From the NCBI RefSeq assembly GCF_017355875.1, contig NZ_JAFEWC010000001.1, positions 124,001 to 188,000 on the forward strand: 64,000 bases of DNA, read 5' to 3'. This DNA is from Aridibaculum aurantiacum. Its GTDB lineage: Bacteria > Bacteroidota > Bacteroidia > Chitinophagales > Chitinophagaceae. Position numbers and translations under genes: made by a program. This document shows, piece after piece, positions 1 to 8,427 of this stretch. Position 1 is the stretch's first letter. Each line of letters starts with the position of its first letter. The notes under the pieces were generated by a model. The model saw only the letters and a list, made by a program, of their open reading frames with translations, was not told the DNA's origin and searched no databases.

Positions 1-1
1 A

Positions 2-586
2 CGATTAGATGAAAGTGCGAACAAAGTTGTGCAGCTATTACTGCAGATAAAGAAGTACAATGATGAGCATGCTTATGATATTGGTGGTCTCAATCTCTTC
101 TCATCTGTAGACCAGGATTCAAAAAATAAAAAAGCAGTTGACCTGCTAAAACAGCTAGGCAAAGCAGTTGGTGAATACAAAAAAGATTACATAGCCCTGA
201 GCGATACGTTTGAACTGAAGTTTAGAATAGAAGAAAACCAGAACGATACCGGCTGGGTAGAAAAGCTTAGCAATGTTGGTAGTGAAGGAACGGATGTATT
301 GGTGAAAGCTATGATCAACATCATGCTGCTAAATGTATTCAAAGAAGGTGCTTCAAAACGTTTCAAAGACTTCAGGCTGCATTGTATGATGGATGAGATA
401 GGAAAGCTTCACCCGAACAACGTAAAAGGTATTCTTCAATTTGCTAATGACAGGAACATTAATCTTATCAACGGCTCTCCAACCGAAACCAATGCGCTAG
501 ACTACAAGCATATTTATAAGCTGGAGAAAGATGGTAAGCGCAACACTCGTATCAAGCGCATTATAACCAACTACGCTATGGCATGA
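2..586 (+). CDS. SMC-like ATPase, C-terminal part (DUF3584/MukB-like), 5' end outside window
   Basis: The frame is open from base 2, so the start lies upstream of the window; a GTG at 29 is only an internal codon. The last ~195 residues carry the ATPase head of an SMC/MukB-like protein: an ABC-signature-like stretch (NVGSEGTDVLVKAM) and a Walker B motif (LHCMMDEIGKLHP, with the Asp-Glu pair), followed by the D-loop/switch-like NLINGSPTE. Proteins of this type are long coiled-coil ATPases related to condensins and occur in MksB or Wadjet-type plasmid-defence operons. That is family knowledge; the partner genes are not in the window. The stop overlaps the ATG of the next short ORF as ATGA, which indicates translational coupling. 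The assignment to the SMC/RecF-like ATPase group is fairly secure; the exact subfamily is an inference. Confidence 0.65.
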   Translation, partial: RLDESANKVVQLLLQIKKYNDEHAYDIGGLNLFSSVDQDSKNKKAVDLLKQLGKAVGEYKKDYIALSDTFELKFRIEENQNDTGWVEKLSNVGSEGTDVLVKAMINIMLLNVFKEGASKRFKDFRLHCMMDEIGKLHPNNVKGILQFANDRNINLINGSPTETNALDYKHIYKLEKDGKRNTRIKRIITNYAMA

Positions 587-732
587 GCCTACCAATTAAC
601 CTTGTAAAAAAGATCAACGCGATGCTGCAGGGACAACAACTTGCAGCATCGCTGTTAATAGCACTTCTACATCAATATCAAAAGGTTTTAGAGCAGGAAA
701 TATTTATTGATTATGGTATTGCTACCAGGTAA
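583..732 (+). CDS. 49-aa ORF coupled to the SMC-like gene, probably a truncated partner
   Basis: ATG at 583 overlaps the preceding stop by four bases (ATGA), the usual arrangement for coupled operon partners. The product begins MSLPINLVKKINAMLQGQQL and ends after 49 residues at TAA 730-732. The N-terminus is amphipathic and helical; I do not recognise a family. SMC-like defence operons often have a JetD-type nuclease as the next gene, so this could be the remaining N-terminus of such a partner, but that is a guess from position. A further open stretch without a plausible start (roughly 772-921, read in another frame) follows and is rich in Lys/Arg. This fits a decayed longer gene. Confidence 0.4.
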   Translation: MSLPINLVKKINAMLQGQQLAASLLIALLHQYQKVLEQEIFIDYGIATR

Positions 733-939
733 TAATTTCTTAACATAGAAGCTTGGGCGTAAGGCCTGTAATCCTTTGAAAGCCTTTACCAGCAGCACTT
801 TCAGCAGTTGGTAATGTATTTAGGCATCGTGAAAAACAGGAAACATTGGAAAATAGCCGGTTTGAAGGCTAAGTATATTTGTAAAAGAAGATCAGAATAC
901 AGAGAAAAGGTTGCTAACTAAATAAGGAACATAGGGAAA

Positions 940-1073
940 GCAATCGTTAGAATTCAGATGGCAATAATCGTTAGAGGCATTCTTTATTCGTAAAGAGGTT
1001 GTAAATATAGAGGCTCGATCTCACAAAACAAACTTTTTTTAACTTTTTCATATGGCAAGCAATCGTTAGAGGC
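940..1073 (+). repeat. Three copies of the GCAATCGTTAGAGGC word
   Basis: Copies lie at 940-951 (GCAATCGTTAGA), 961-978 (GCAATAATCGTTAGAGGC) and 1055-1073 (GCAAGCAATCGTTAGAGGC). A fourth copy with one mismatch lies 31 kb away at 32526-32544, inside the hairpin between paaA and paaB. Two of the four copies adjoin or lie inside a strong inverted repeat. The function is unknown; it resembles a dispersed intergenic palindromic element. Confidence 0.7.
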
Positions 1074-1105
1074 TGCTCCGTTTCTACGGAGGAGCCATTT
1101 TTTTT
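1071..1105 (+). terminator. Rho-independent terminator
   Basis: GGCTGCTCCGT (1071-1081) pairs with ACGGAGGAGCC (1086-1096) with one mismatch and a four-base loop, followed by eight T residues at 1098-1105. It would end transcription from the SMC-like operon and insulate the ClC gene. Confidence 0.75.
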
Positions 1106-1292
1106 ATAATGCCATTCGTTCTCCTTTTGTAAGACGCCACCTGCATTAACCGGCGCTTATAATTCTTCTATTTTAAGACGTACTTTCTTAAGTAACTATA
1201 GCAAGTAAGGCCGTAGCCAACTTGTTTTCCTAATTTCACTTTTCATTCTCACCCTTCGGCCCTTCTTTCTGCACTTGTACAAACAGCATTGC

Positions 1293-2669
1293 ATGAGGTA
1301 TATTTCTAACAGTTGGCTTTGGATAATAAGACAGGTAAATAAAATAGGGAACGAACGTATCCGTATTGGCTTGTTGCAAGCTTTGCCATTTTGGATAGCC
1401 TCTTTACTGGCTGGCGGAGTAGCTGTTGGCTATGCAGCGTTATTTTCCTTTGCTGAAGATCTTTCAATAAGTATCATAGAACATCGCAAATGGATGATCT
1501 TACTGCTTGCGCCGGTTTGTTTTCTTCTTGCAGCTTTACTGGTAAATGTTTTTGCACCTTATAGCAGGGGAAGTGGTATTCCACAAGTAATGGCTTCCAT
1601 AGAGCTTGCAAATCCACCGCAGAATAATAAGATCAGTAAGCTGCTTGGCTTCAAGATCATTGTTGTAAAAATTATATCGAGCGTATTGTTGGTGTTTGGT
1701 GGCGGCGCTATAGGTAGAGAAGGACCAACCATACAAATAGCCGGATCCGTCTTTTACCTGGTGAACCGGTGGATACCTGCCAACTGGCCAAAGATCACCA
1801 AGCGCAATATGATAATGACAGGTGCTGCGGCCGGCCTGGCTGCGGCATTTAACACACCATTAGGAGGAATTGTTTTCGCCGTAGAAGAGCTTACAAAAAC
1901 GCATATCAGCTACTTTAGAACAGCACTATTTTCTGCAGTTATAATTGCGGGTCTTACTGCCCAGGCTATTCTCGGGCCTTACTTATATCTAGGCTTTCCA
2001 AAGGTAAATGATCTATCGCCATACATCTTTGCAGGTGTGTTGCTGGTATCCATATCTGCTGGTCTTGCAGGGGCTTATTTTGCCAAAGTAATGTTGCAGT
2101 TGTTAGCATGGCGACAAAACCACCTGAAGAAGTTATCGCATCAATACTTGTGGGTGTTGGGCTGTGGCTTATCCATAGCAGTGATAGCTTTTTTTATTCA
2201 TCCTTCTATACTTGGCTCAGGCAATGAGATAATGAACCCATTGTTATTTTCCAACAACAAACAGATGGAGTGGTATGTGCCGCTGTTAAGGATGCTGGGG
2301 CCTGTTATCACTTTTGTGTCAGGAGGGGCCGGAGGTGTATTCGCTCCATCGTTGACCGCCGGTGCTACTATGGGCGCCTTCATTGCAGATTACTTCCACA
2401 TGAGCGCCACCAATGCCAATATGCTTATGCTGGCAGGAATGGTGGGCTTTCTTACCGGTGTTACACGTACGCCATTTACTGCCGCTATTCTTGTGCTCGA
2501 AATGACCGACAGGCATAGCATCATTTTTTACCTGATGCTTGCTGCTATGATAGCAAACATGGTTGCCCTATTAGTAGATAAGCGTTCTTTCTACGATCAT
2601 CTTAAAAAGCAATACCTAAAAGACGTTAATCAATCTGAAGAAAAGAAGGATGAACCTCTTCAGAAGTAG
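1293..2669 (+). CDS. ClC-family chloride channel/transporter
   Basis: Integral membrane protein of 458 residues that exchanges or conducts Cl- across the inner membrane. The three ClC signatures are present in order: GSGIPQ near residue 93, GREGP near 141 (its Glu is the external gating residue) and GGVFAP near 345. Both glutamates of the FAVEELTK motif near residue 198 are kept. In E. coli ClC the second of this pair is the internal proton-transfer Glu, so an H+/Cl- antiporter is more likely than a channel. No CBS domains follow; the C-terminus is a short charged tail. An in-frame TTG lies at 1275, but ATG 1293 is preferred. The gene converges on the antiporter gene with a 14-bp gap. Confidence 0.93.
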   Translation: MRYISNSWLWIIRQVNKIGNERIRIGLLQALPFWIASLLAGGVAVGYAALFSFAEDLSISIIEHRKWMILLLAPVCFLLAALLVNVFAPYSRGSGIPQVMASIELANPPQNNKISKLLGFKIIVVKIISSVLLVFGGGAIGREGPTIQIAGSVFYLVNRWIPANWPKITKRNMIMTGAAAGLAAAFNTPLGGIVFAVEELTKTHISYFRTALFSAVIIAGLTAQAILGPYLYLGFPKVNDLSPYIFAGVLLVSISAGLAGAYFAKVMLQLLAWRQNHLKKLSHQYLWVLGCGLSIAVIAFFIHPSILGSGNEIMNPLLFSNNKQMEWYVPLLRMLGPVITFVSGGAGGVFAPSLTAGATMGAFIADYFHMSATNANMLMLAGMVGFLTGVTRTPFTAAILVLEMTDRHSIIFYLMLAAMIANMVALLVDKRSFYDHLKKQYLKDVNQSEEKKDEPLQK

Positions 2670-2683
2670 CTTCAAGCATTATT

Positions 2684-4825
2684 TTAAGAACCGGTAAAGA
2701 TCTTCTTTACATACTTACCTGCCTTGTCCAGAAGTTCTGCATTATTTTCTAATGGCTTTAAATCTGCATTAGAATAATCCTGGAACTGTGACGGGTAAAG
2801 AATGATAAAGCTATTATTCAGGAAATACTTGCTCAGGTACTTTGGTAGTTTATCTAATTCAGGGATATACGATAAGTAGCCTTTCCTGGAAGAAACAATA
2901 ATGAACAAATCGTCTTGTCTTACCTCGCGGCTAAAAATCAGGAACTCCTGCCAGTCATCAAAGCGTATGAAAGTGATATTAAGTGGAGCGCCATCTTCTT
3001 CATTTAGCTGTTTCATTACGTCAAGCACGTTGGTACTTCCATAAATATGAAGCGGCAAGCCAGTTTCCCTTGCTATTGTTCTTATACGGGTAAACCAATG
3101 GTGAAATCCTTGTTCAAAAACTGCATTGGGTGGAACAGCTACAATAACTCGTTTAAGCGTATTAACCGGCTGCGTAGACTGGTATATATAAATCGTTTCG
3201 TTGGTTCTTTCTAACAGCTTTTCTGCCAGTGGTCCAAGAAAATGATGTCCTTCATGAGCCATATGATGAAGTCCAATAACCACATCAGTGATAGAATGTT
3301 CTTTTATGGTGTAAATGATCCCGTTGGTAATGTTCATGTCGTAACGGGTAAGCGGGATAATTGAATTATCTGTAGCTGCCGCATGACGTGTTACTGTTTC
3401 TAACATTTTCTTACCTACGCTGCTGCTGTTCTCAGCCTTCTCCTGTTCATCTACTACATGCAGTGCATACAGTGGCGACTTACTCTTATGTGGTTGAAGC
3501 AAAAACCCTAGGTCAACAAGGTTGACAACATTCTCAGGATACGCAAGTGATATCAAGATGCGGTCTGTTAGGTTTTTTTCTTCCTCGCTTTCTGTAGCGG
3601 TTTCTAACAAGGCTATTTTCCTTGATGCTTTTTCTACTGAAAAGGAACTAATGGTGCAGGTAACAAGGATCATTAAGATGGTACCATTCAATACATCTTC
3701 ATTCAATAAACGAATGGGATCACCCGTTGGGGTTTCACCAAGTATCACATTATAACCAACCAATACTACCGCCAATGTTGCGCCTACTCTTGCATTGCTT
3801 AGTCCAAATATCAGTTGGCGTTCTTCGCTTCCCAGCTTAAATGTTTTTTGCGTGAACCATGCTGCTATGTACTTGCTGATAACAGCCACCACTATCATCA
3901 CAGCTGCTACACGCAAGGCACCAAGCCCTTTAAACAATACACTGAAATCTACCAGCATACCAACGCCAATAAGAAAAAATGGAATGAACAAAGCATGCCC
4001 TACAAAGTCTATCCGGTTCATTAATGGTGATGAGTGCGGGATGAATTTGTTCAACGCAAGACCCGAAAGGAAGGCGCCAATGATAGCTTCCAAACCTGCG
4101 GCCTCTGCCAGGAAGGAACCAAGAAAAACAAGCGCCAGTACGAATATGTACTGCGATATGTTGTCATCAAATTTCTTGAAGAACCAACGCGCAATGATGG
4201 GAAAAACAAAAAGAACAATGGCCGCAAAAATCACAGAAGCAACTGCCAGCCGTATCCAAAAGGCAGATGTTATATCGCCTTTGGTTGTGCCCACTATGGC
4301 AGCTAGAACAAGTAGAGCAAGTATATCTGTAATAATGGTTCCACCTATGGTAAGTGTTACAGACCGGTTACGAGAAATACCGTAACGGCTAACAATAGGA
4401 TAGGCAAGCAGCGTATGCGAAGCAAACATACTAGCCACCAGAATGGTAGATGGAAGATTGAATGGCAGCAGGTAGTAGACAGCTATGATCCCGAGTATCA
4501 TCGGGACAATAAAAGTGTATAAGCCAAACACAAGGCTCTTTACCCGGTTCTTTTTAAATTCTTCCAGGTCTATTTCAAGACCTGCGGTAAACATGATGTA
4601 CAACAAACCCACGGTCCCAAATAATACAATGCTGCTATCTCGCAACAGCAGGTTGAAGCCATAGGGCCCAATGATAATGCCTGCCAGGATAAGCCCGATG
4701 ATGTGGGGCACCTTGATCCTGTTGAAAAGAATAGGTGCAAAGAGTATAATGAATAACACAAGTGAAAAAATGATCACCGGGTTACGCAAAGGCAGTTCGA
4801 AATTCAGTTCAGAAAGAAATACCAT
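2684..4825 (-). CDS. CPA2-type cation:proton antiporter with universal-stress-like tail
   Basis: 713 residues. The first ~400 form a Na+/H+ exchanger domain with about 12 hydrophobic segments, including VPHIIGLILAGIIIGPYGFN near the N-terminus and GAFLSGLALNKFIP. The last ~300 residues are soluble and resemble two degenerate universal-stress-protein folds rather than the RCK/TrkA-N domain of KefB/KefC. This layout is common in Bacteroidota and probably lets cytoplasmic ligands gate K+ or Na+ efflux. The gene lies 19 bp downstream of the lipoprotein gene on the same strand and is probably the last gene of the operon that starts with the response regulator at 7557. The ion is not evident from sequence. 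Confidence 0.88.
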   Translation of the reverse strand: MVFLSELNFELPLRNPVIIFSLVLFIILFAPILFNRIKVPHIIGLILAGIIIGPYGFNLLLRDSSIVLFGTVGLLYIMFTAGLEIDLEEFKKNRVKSLVFGLYTFIVPMILGIIAVYYLLPFNLPSTILVASMFASHTLLAYPIVSRYGISRNRSVTLTIGGTIITDILALLVLAAIVGTTKGDITSAFWIRLAVASVIFAAIVLFVFPIIARWFFKKFDDNISQYIFVLALVFLGSFLAEAAGLEAIIGAFLSGLALNKFIPHSSPLMNRIDFVGHALFIPFFLIGVGMLVDFSVLFKGLGALRVAAVMIVVAVISKYIAAWFTQKTFKLGSEERQLIFGLSNARVGATLAVVLVGYNVILGETPTGDPIRLLNEDVLNGTILMILVTCTISSFSVEKASRKIALLETATESEEEKNLTDRILISLAYPENVVNLVDLGFLLQPHKSKSPLYALHVVDEQEKAENSSSVGKKMLETVTRHAAATDNSIIPLTRYDMNITNGIIYTIKEHSITDVVIGLHHMAHEGHHFLGPLAEKLLERTNETIYIYQSTQPVNTLKRVIVAVPPNAVFEQGFHHWFTRIRTIARETGLPLHIYGSTNVLDVMKQLNEEDGAPLNITFIRFDDWQEFLIFSREVRQDDLFIIVSSRKGYLSYIPELDKLPKYLSKYFLNNSFIILYPSQFQDYSNADLKPLENNAELLDKAGKYVKKIFTGS

Positions 4826-4844
4826 TCTTGTAAGTTAACGGTGA

Positions 4845-5405
4845 TTATTGTTTTGATAGCTGCAGTGAATAAACAATTCTACAATCGGGCCGTACGATCT
4901 CACGTATACCTTCCATGCTGTTGTTGTTGATCACTGTTATACGCACCACCATTTTGGTAGCAGGCGCTGTAGCAGTAGGCTCTACATTTTCTACCAGTTC
5001 TATTACATTGTTGGTATAAGTGCCGGTATACACACGCACCAGCTTGTCACCAGAAAGTGCTTGTACTATTAGTTTGTTGTTCTCATAGTTAAATGTCCAT
5101 GTCTCATTTCTTGTATCGCCGACTGCACTGCCGGTACAGGTTGTTTCACTGCATACCATTTTTGCAGCCCATTGACCAGGAAGTGCAGGATTGAAGGTGA
5201 TGGCACTATCTCTTGATGTAGAATCAAACTTCCGCTCCTTCTCCAGCATTTGCAGTTCACGTACCTCTATCGATTTTTCTCTTAGCGCCAACTGTTGCTC
5301 ACGCTCTGCTATTTCGGCCTCTCTCTTTTCCATAGCCAACTCTCGCTGTCGAAGGTCGCAACCTGTGAACGTAACCAGTAAAATCAACAACATGATCCCT
5401 CGCAT
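4845..5405 (-). CDS. Coiled-coil lipoprotein of unknown function
   Basis: 186 residues. An N-terminal lipoprotein signal ends in the lipobox VTFTGC, so Cys16 should be lipidated. A highly charged heptad segment (residues ~17-62, rich in Glu, Arg and Gln, e.g. EKREAEIAEREQQLALREK) predicts a coiled coil. The rest is a compact beta-rich domain with two cysteines (CSETTC) and no family that I recognise. Position between a histidine kinase and an ion antiporter suggests a role in envelope or osmotic sensing, but this is inference. Confidence 0.7.
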   Translation of the reverse strand: MRGIMLLILLVTFTGCDLRQRELAMEKREAEIAEREQQLALREKSIEVRELQMLEKERKFDSTSRDSAITFNPALPGQWAAKMVCSETTCTGSAVGDTRNETWTFNYENNKLIVQALSGDKLVRVYTGTYTNNVIELVENVEPTATAPATKMVVRITVINNNSMEGIREIVRPDCRIVYSLQLSKQ

Positions 5406-5452
5406 AATTATTCTTTTTCAATGACTGAAGAAATATATAAAGCAGCAGCTTA

Positions 5453-6853
5453 TCAGCTTTTGCCTTCACTTATAAATTGTTTTGCCCCCGGAAGATGAAT
5501 GGTAAAGGTGGTTCCTTTACCAAGTTCAGATTGTACCTCTACACGTCCTTTGTGCAGGTTGATGATACGCGAAGCTAACGAAAGGCCCAGGCCAAAACCT
5601 TCGCGCTGTTTGTTATCATTTACCCTGTAAAAAGGCTGGAAGATCATTGGCAGGTCTTCTTCTGGTATGCCAATGCCTTTATCTTCCACCACTACCTTTA
5701 GCCCTGCCTCTGTGCTATGCAACCACACTACCGCCTGGTGGTTATTAGAATATTTACAGGCATTCATCACTATGTTTTTTATAGCAGTAAACAACAAGTG
5801 TTCATTACCAAAAACCAGCAGCCCCTCTTCCTCGTCAGGAAGTTCATCAAAGTTCAATAGCACACTATAGCCCTTATTTGCCTTTACCACCTCCGATGGA
5901 AGCCGAAGCAGTACTTCATCTATACGTACCAATGCAATCTCTAAACCGCCGGGTGTTCCCGATGCTTGTGCAAACTGCAGCAGCGTCTGCGTCAGGTTGC
6001 TCATATGCATCACATCCTGGTAAATGGACTGCAGCACTTCTTTGTATTCACCTGCGTTGCGTTCACGCTGCAGTGACACTTCTATCTGGCTCGATATTGA
6101 AGTAAGCGGTGTAGACAATTCATGTGATGCATTCGATATGAATCGCTTTTGTATATCAAAGCTTTCCTGCAGCCTGTTCAGCAGATCATTCAGGGTGGTA
6201 GAAAGATGATGCCATTCATCGTTGGCTGTACCAGTTACCAATCGTCGCGATAAGCTCATTGCAGAGATGTCTTTTACATCTGTAGCTATTTTATTGATAG
6301 GCTTTAGCAACCTTTTGGAAAAATAATAACCACCCAAACCAGCAAGCGAAAGGCCGGCAAGGAAACTTACCATCAAAATATTAAACAAGCTATGCAGGTC
6401 TTCTTTTCCTTCGGCATCTTCTCCTGCAGCTATGGTTACCAGCTCCATTCCGTTGGCCACATACCTGTAAGCCACTGCTTCTTTATTTCCTGCTGTAAAG
6501 GTTATCTTACCACGCTTCCTGGCATTATCTATCAGCTGCTGGCTTACATCTAAACTATCACCCGTTAAACTGCTATAGCTATATATTTTTTGGTTGTTGC
6601 TATTGTAGGCGAGTATCACATTGTTCTTTAAAACAAAAGAAGTAGATGAGTCTATCCTCCTGATAAGTTCATTAGAAAAGATCTCACGTTGACTTAATAA
6701 TCTTCCTACAGTAATGGCACGATTGGTAAGGCGCGTTTTTATAGAAGCAGTGCGTGAATTTTCGAAATAGTAATAGACAAAGACACAAACAATACCCAGT
6801 ATCAACCCGGCAAGTACGGTAAACAGCAGCGTTATGCGGAGTTTGACAGGCAT
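5453..6853 (-). CDS. Sensor histidine kinase (HAMP-HisKA-HATPase)
   Basis: 466 residues: TM1 at ~7-29, a ~125-residue periplasmic sensor loop, TM2 at ~157-178, HAMP to ~232, then HisKA with the phosphoacceptor His244 (FISNASHELSTPL). The ATPase domain shows the N box (NIVMNACKYSN), G1 box (DKGIGIPEEDLPMIFQPFYR) and G2 (GFGLGLS). It should phosphorylate the OmpR-type regulator encoded five bases upstream. The periplasmic sensor domain has no recognised ligand fold. The downstream neighbours, a lipoprotein and an ion antiporter, are plausible targets or accessory sensors. Confidence 0.95.
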   Translation of the reverse strand: MPVKLRITLLFTVLAGLILGIVCVFVYYYFENSRTASIKTRLTNRAITVGRLLSQREIFSNELIRRIDSSTSFVLKNNVILAYNSNNQKIYSYSSLTGDSLDVSQQLIDNARKRGKITFTAGNKEAVAYRYVANGMELVTIAAGEDAEGKEDLHSLFNILMVSFLAGLSLAGLGGYYFSKRLLKPINKIATDVKDISAMSLSRRLVTGTANDEWHHLSTTLNDLLNRLQESFDIQKRFISNASHELSTPLTSISSQIEVSLQRERNAGEYKEVLQSIYQDVMHMSNLTQTLLQFAQASGTPGGLEIALVRIDEVLLRLPSEVVKANKGYSVLLNFDELPDEEEGLLVFGNEHLLFTAIKNIVMNACKYSNNHQAVVWLHSTEAGLKVVVEDKGIGIPEEDLPMIFQPFYRVNDNKQREGFGLGLSLASRIINLHKGRVEVQSELGKGTTFTIHLPGAKQFISEGKS

Positions 6854-6858
6854 TCTTG

Positions 6859-7557
6859 TTATTTATCCTTCAGTATATAACCCATACCTACATAAGTATG
6901 AATAAGTTTCTCTTCAAACTTCTTATCCACTTTATTCCTCACGTAACTAATATACACATCGATCACGTTGGTATTGGTATCAAAATCTATATCCCACACA
7001 TTGATAGCAATATCTGATCGTGCTACCACTTTATTTTTATTGCGCATCAGGTATTCCAGCAGCTGGAATTCTTTTGCTGTAAGATTGATGGCTGTATCGC
7101 CGCGCTTAACTTCTTTGGTATCTACATTCATCATCAGGTCAGCAGCGCGTAATACATTGCCTACAGGCAGGTTTTGCTGCATCGTATGTTTCAGCAGCAC
7201 CCTAATCTTCATCAATAGTTCCTTGAACTGGAAAGGCTTTACCAGGTAATCATCTGCACCTGCATCATAGCCTTCTATTTTATCATCCAAAGAGCCAAGC
7301 GCAGTAAGCATGATAATAGGCATGCCCGGTTGTTTATCACGGATCATCTTACATAGCTCGTAGCCGTTCAGGCCGGGTAAGTTTATATCCAGGATTACCA
7401 GGTTATAATTACCATTATTAAACATCTTCAGGCCAACATTTCCATTATAGGCTACCTCTACAGCATAGCCATTTTCTACCAGGCCAACCTTCAGAGTATC
7501 AGCTATTTTTTCTTCATCTTCTACTATCAAGATTTTTCTTTCTTCCATGATGATCAC
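6859..7557 (-). CDS. OmpR/PhoB-family response regulator
   Basis: 232 residues. The receiver domain carries the acidic pair in IVEDEEKIAD, the phospho-acceptor Asp57 (LVILDINLPGLNGYE) and the conserved Lys in DDYLVKPF. It is followed by a winged-helix DNA-binding domain (NLTAKEFQLLEYLMRN... DVYISYVRNKVD). It is separated by 5 bp from the kinase gene and transcribed first. A second ATG three codons in gives a more usual N-terminus (MEERKILIVED). Divergent from the universal stress gene across a 117-bp gap that may hold promoters for both. Confidence 0.95.
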   Translation of the reverse strand: MIIMEERKILIVEDEEKIADTLKVGLVENGYAVEVAYNGNVGLKMFNNGNYNLVILDINLPGLNGYELCKMIRDKQPGMPIIMLTALGSLDDKIEGYDAGADDYLVKPFQFKELLMKIRVLLKHTMQQNLPVGNVLRAADLMMNVDTKEVKRGDTAINLTAKEFQLLEYLMRNKNKVVARSDIAINVWDIDFDTNTNVIDVYISYVRNKVDKKFEEKLIHTYVGMGYILKDK

Positions 7558-7651
7558 AAAGTTGACGTCCAGGTAAGGTTGAAGCAGTGCCTCTTATTTA
7601 TTCTAATCACATTCTAATGTTCAACTAATGCGCTGCTAATTCCGCACCATT

Positions 7652-7659
7652 AAGTTTGT
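7652..7659 (+). promoter_or_regulatory. Bacteroidota -7 box (TAAGTTTG)
   Basis: TAAGTTTG matches the TAnnTTTG consensus and ends 15 bp before the ATG at 7675. No convincing -33 TTTG element is visible at the usual 19-bp distance, so the call rests on the -7 box and its position in a divergent intergenic region. Confidence 0.4.
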
Positions 7660-7674
7660 ATAAACAAGGGAAGC

Positions 7675-8376
7675 ATGCAAGGCGGGTTCAAAAAGATCCT
7701 TATTCCGGTTCACTGGTCACTGCTACATAAAGTGGCTGTACAGCGAGCCCTGGAATGGGCAGATGCCACTGCATCGCAGATTATTCTTGCCGAAATGCAC
7801 GACCCTTTCTTTGACATCAAAGCTAAACTTTTTAAATGGCAGCAGCCGGAAGTAAGAAAGTATGAAACGGGATTGAAAAATTCCAACACCACTTTCAGTA
7901 CTAGCTATAGTAAATATTATACTACCGCTGAAGCCATTGCCAATAAAGCAAGAGAAGATAAAGCCGACCTGGTAGTAATACCTGAGAATAAGTTCTGGTG
8001 GCCTTCTACAAGCAATGGTTTTCTTGAAAGAATAGCTTCAGCTGCGGGTGTTCCGGTGCTGAAAGTGAAGACCAAAGCTACACGTACCACCTCTGTGGTA
8101 GTGCCGGTGCAGCACGATGTGCAAGGTAATCTACTTGAGCAGGTAAGTGCCATAAGCAGGAGAAACCCTGTAGATGTGCACCTGGTATCCTTCAATGAAA
8201 ACAAGGATACAGAACAAGATGATTTTGCTCCGCTCGGTGCTCTGCAGGCATATCAATGGCTGAAGTCATATGTAAGATGCCCTGTGGCTTTTTCAAGAGT
8301 AAAAGGAGCCAGCGAAGCAAAAGCTGTAAACAACTACCTGCATCATTTGCAGAGCGATGTTTTACTGCTACAATAA
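7675..8376 (+). CDS. Universal stress protein family, tandem degenerate domains
   Basis: 233 residues. The first half is a UspA-like fold (starts KKILIPVHWSLLHKVAVQRAL, with VVIPENKFWW before the last strand). The second half (from ~residue 140, SVVVPVQHD) is a second, shorter copy. The ATP-binding G-x2-G-x9-G-S/T pattern is not evident in either, so it is probably a non-ATP-binding member. Cytoplasmic stress role is inferred from the family. It is followed after 51 bp by a TPR gene on the same strand; a shared transcript is possible. Confidence 0.8.
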   Translation: MQGGFKKILIPVHWSLLHKVAVQRALEWADATASQIILAEMHDPFFDIKAKLFKWQQPEVRKYETGLKNSNTTFSTSYSKYYTTAEAIANKAREDKADLVVIPENKFWWPSTSNGFLERIASAAGVPVLKVKTKATRTTSVVVPVQHDVQGNLLEQVSAISRRNPVDVHLVSFNENKDTEQDDFAPLGALQAYQWLKSYVRCPVAFSRVKGASEAKAVNNYLHHLQSDVLLLQ

Positions 8377-8427
8377 CAAATCGTAGACTGAAACAACATA
8401 AGAACGTTAACCTAAAAAACAGACACA

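Larger units (their letters stand above)
733..1292. other. 560-bp gene-poor interval with decayed coding and a dispersed repeat
   Basis: No convincing intact gene. A short open frame at 814-921 (35 residues, very basic, starting MYLGIVKNRKHW) has no recognisable motif and looks like a gene remnant. From 940 to 1105 the DNA holds three copies of a word around GCAATCGTTAGA and ends in a terminator hairpin. The last 150 bases before the ClC gene are pyrimidine-rich and show no clear promoter. Confidence 0.5.

Noticed and set aside
3795-4385. Long plus-strand frame opposite the CPA2 antiporter gene
   Set aside because: Antisense shadow of a strongly supported gene; no motifs and low-complexity Thr/Ser/Ala content.
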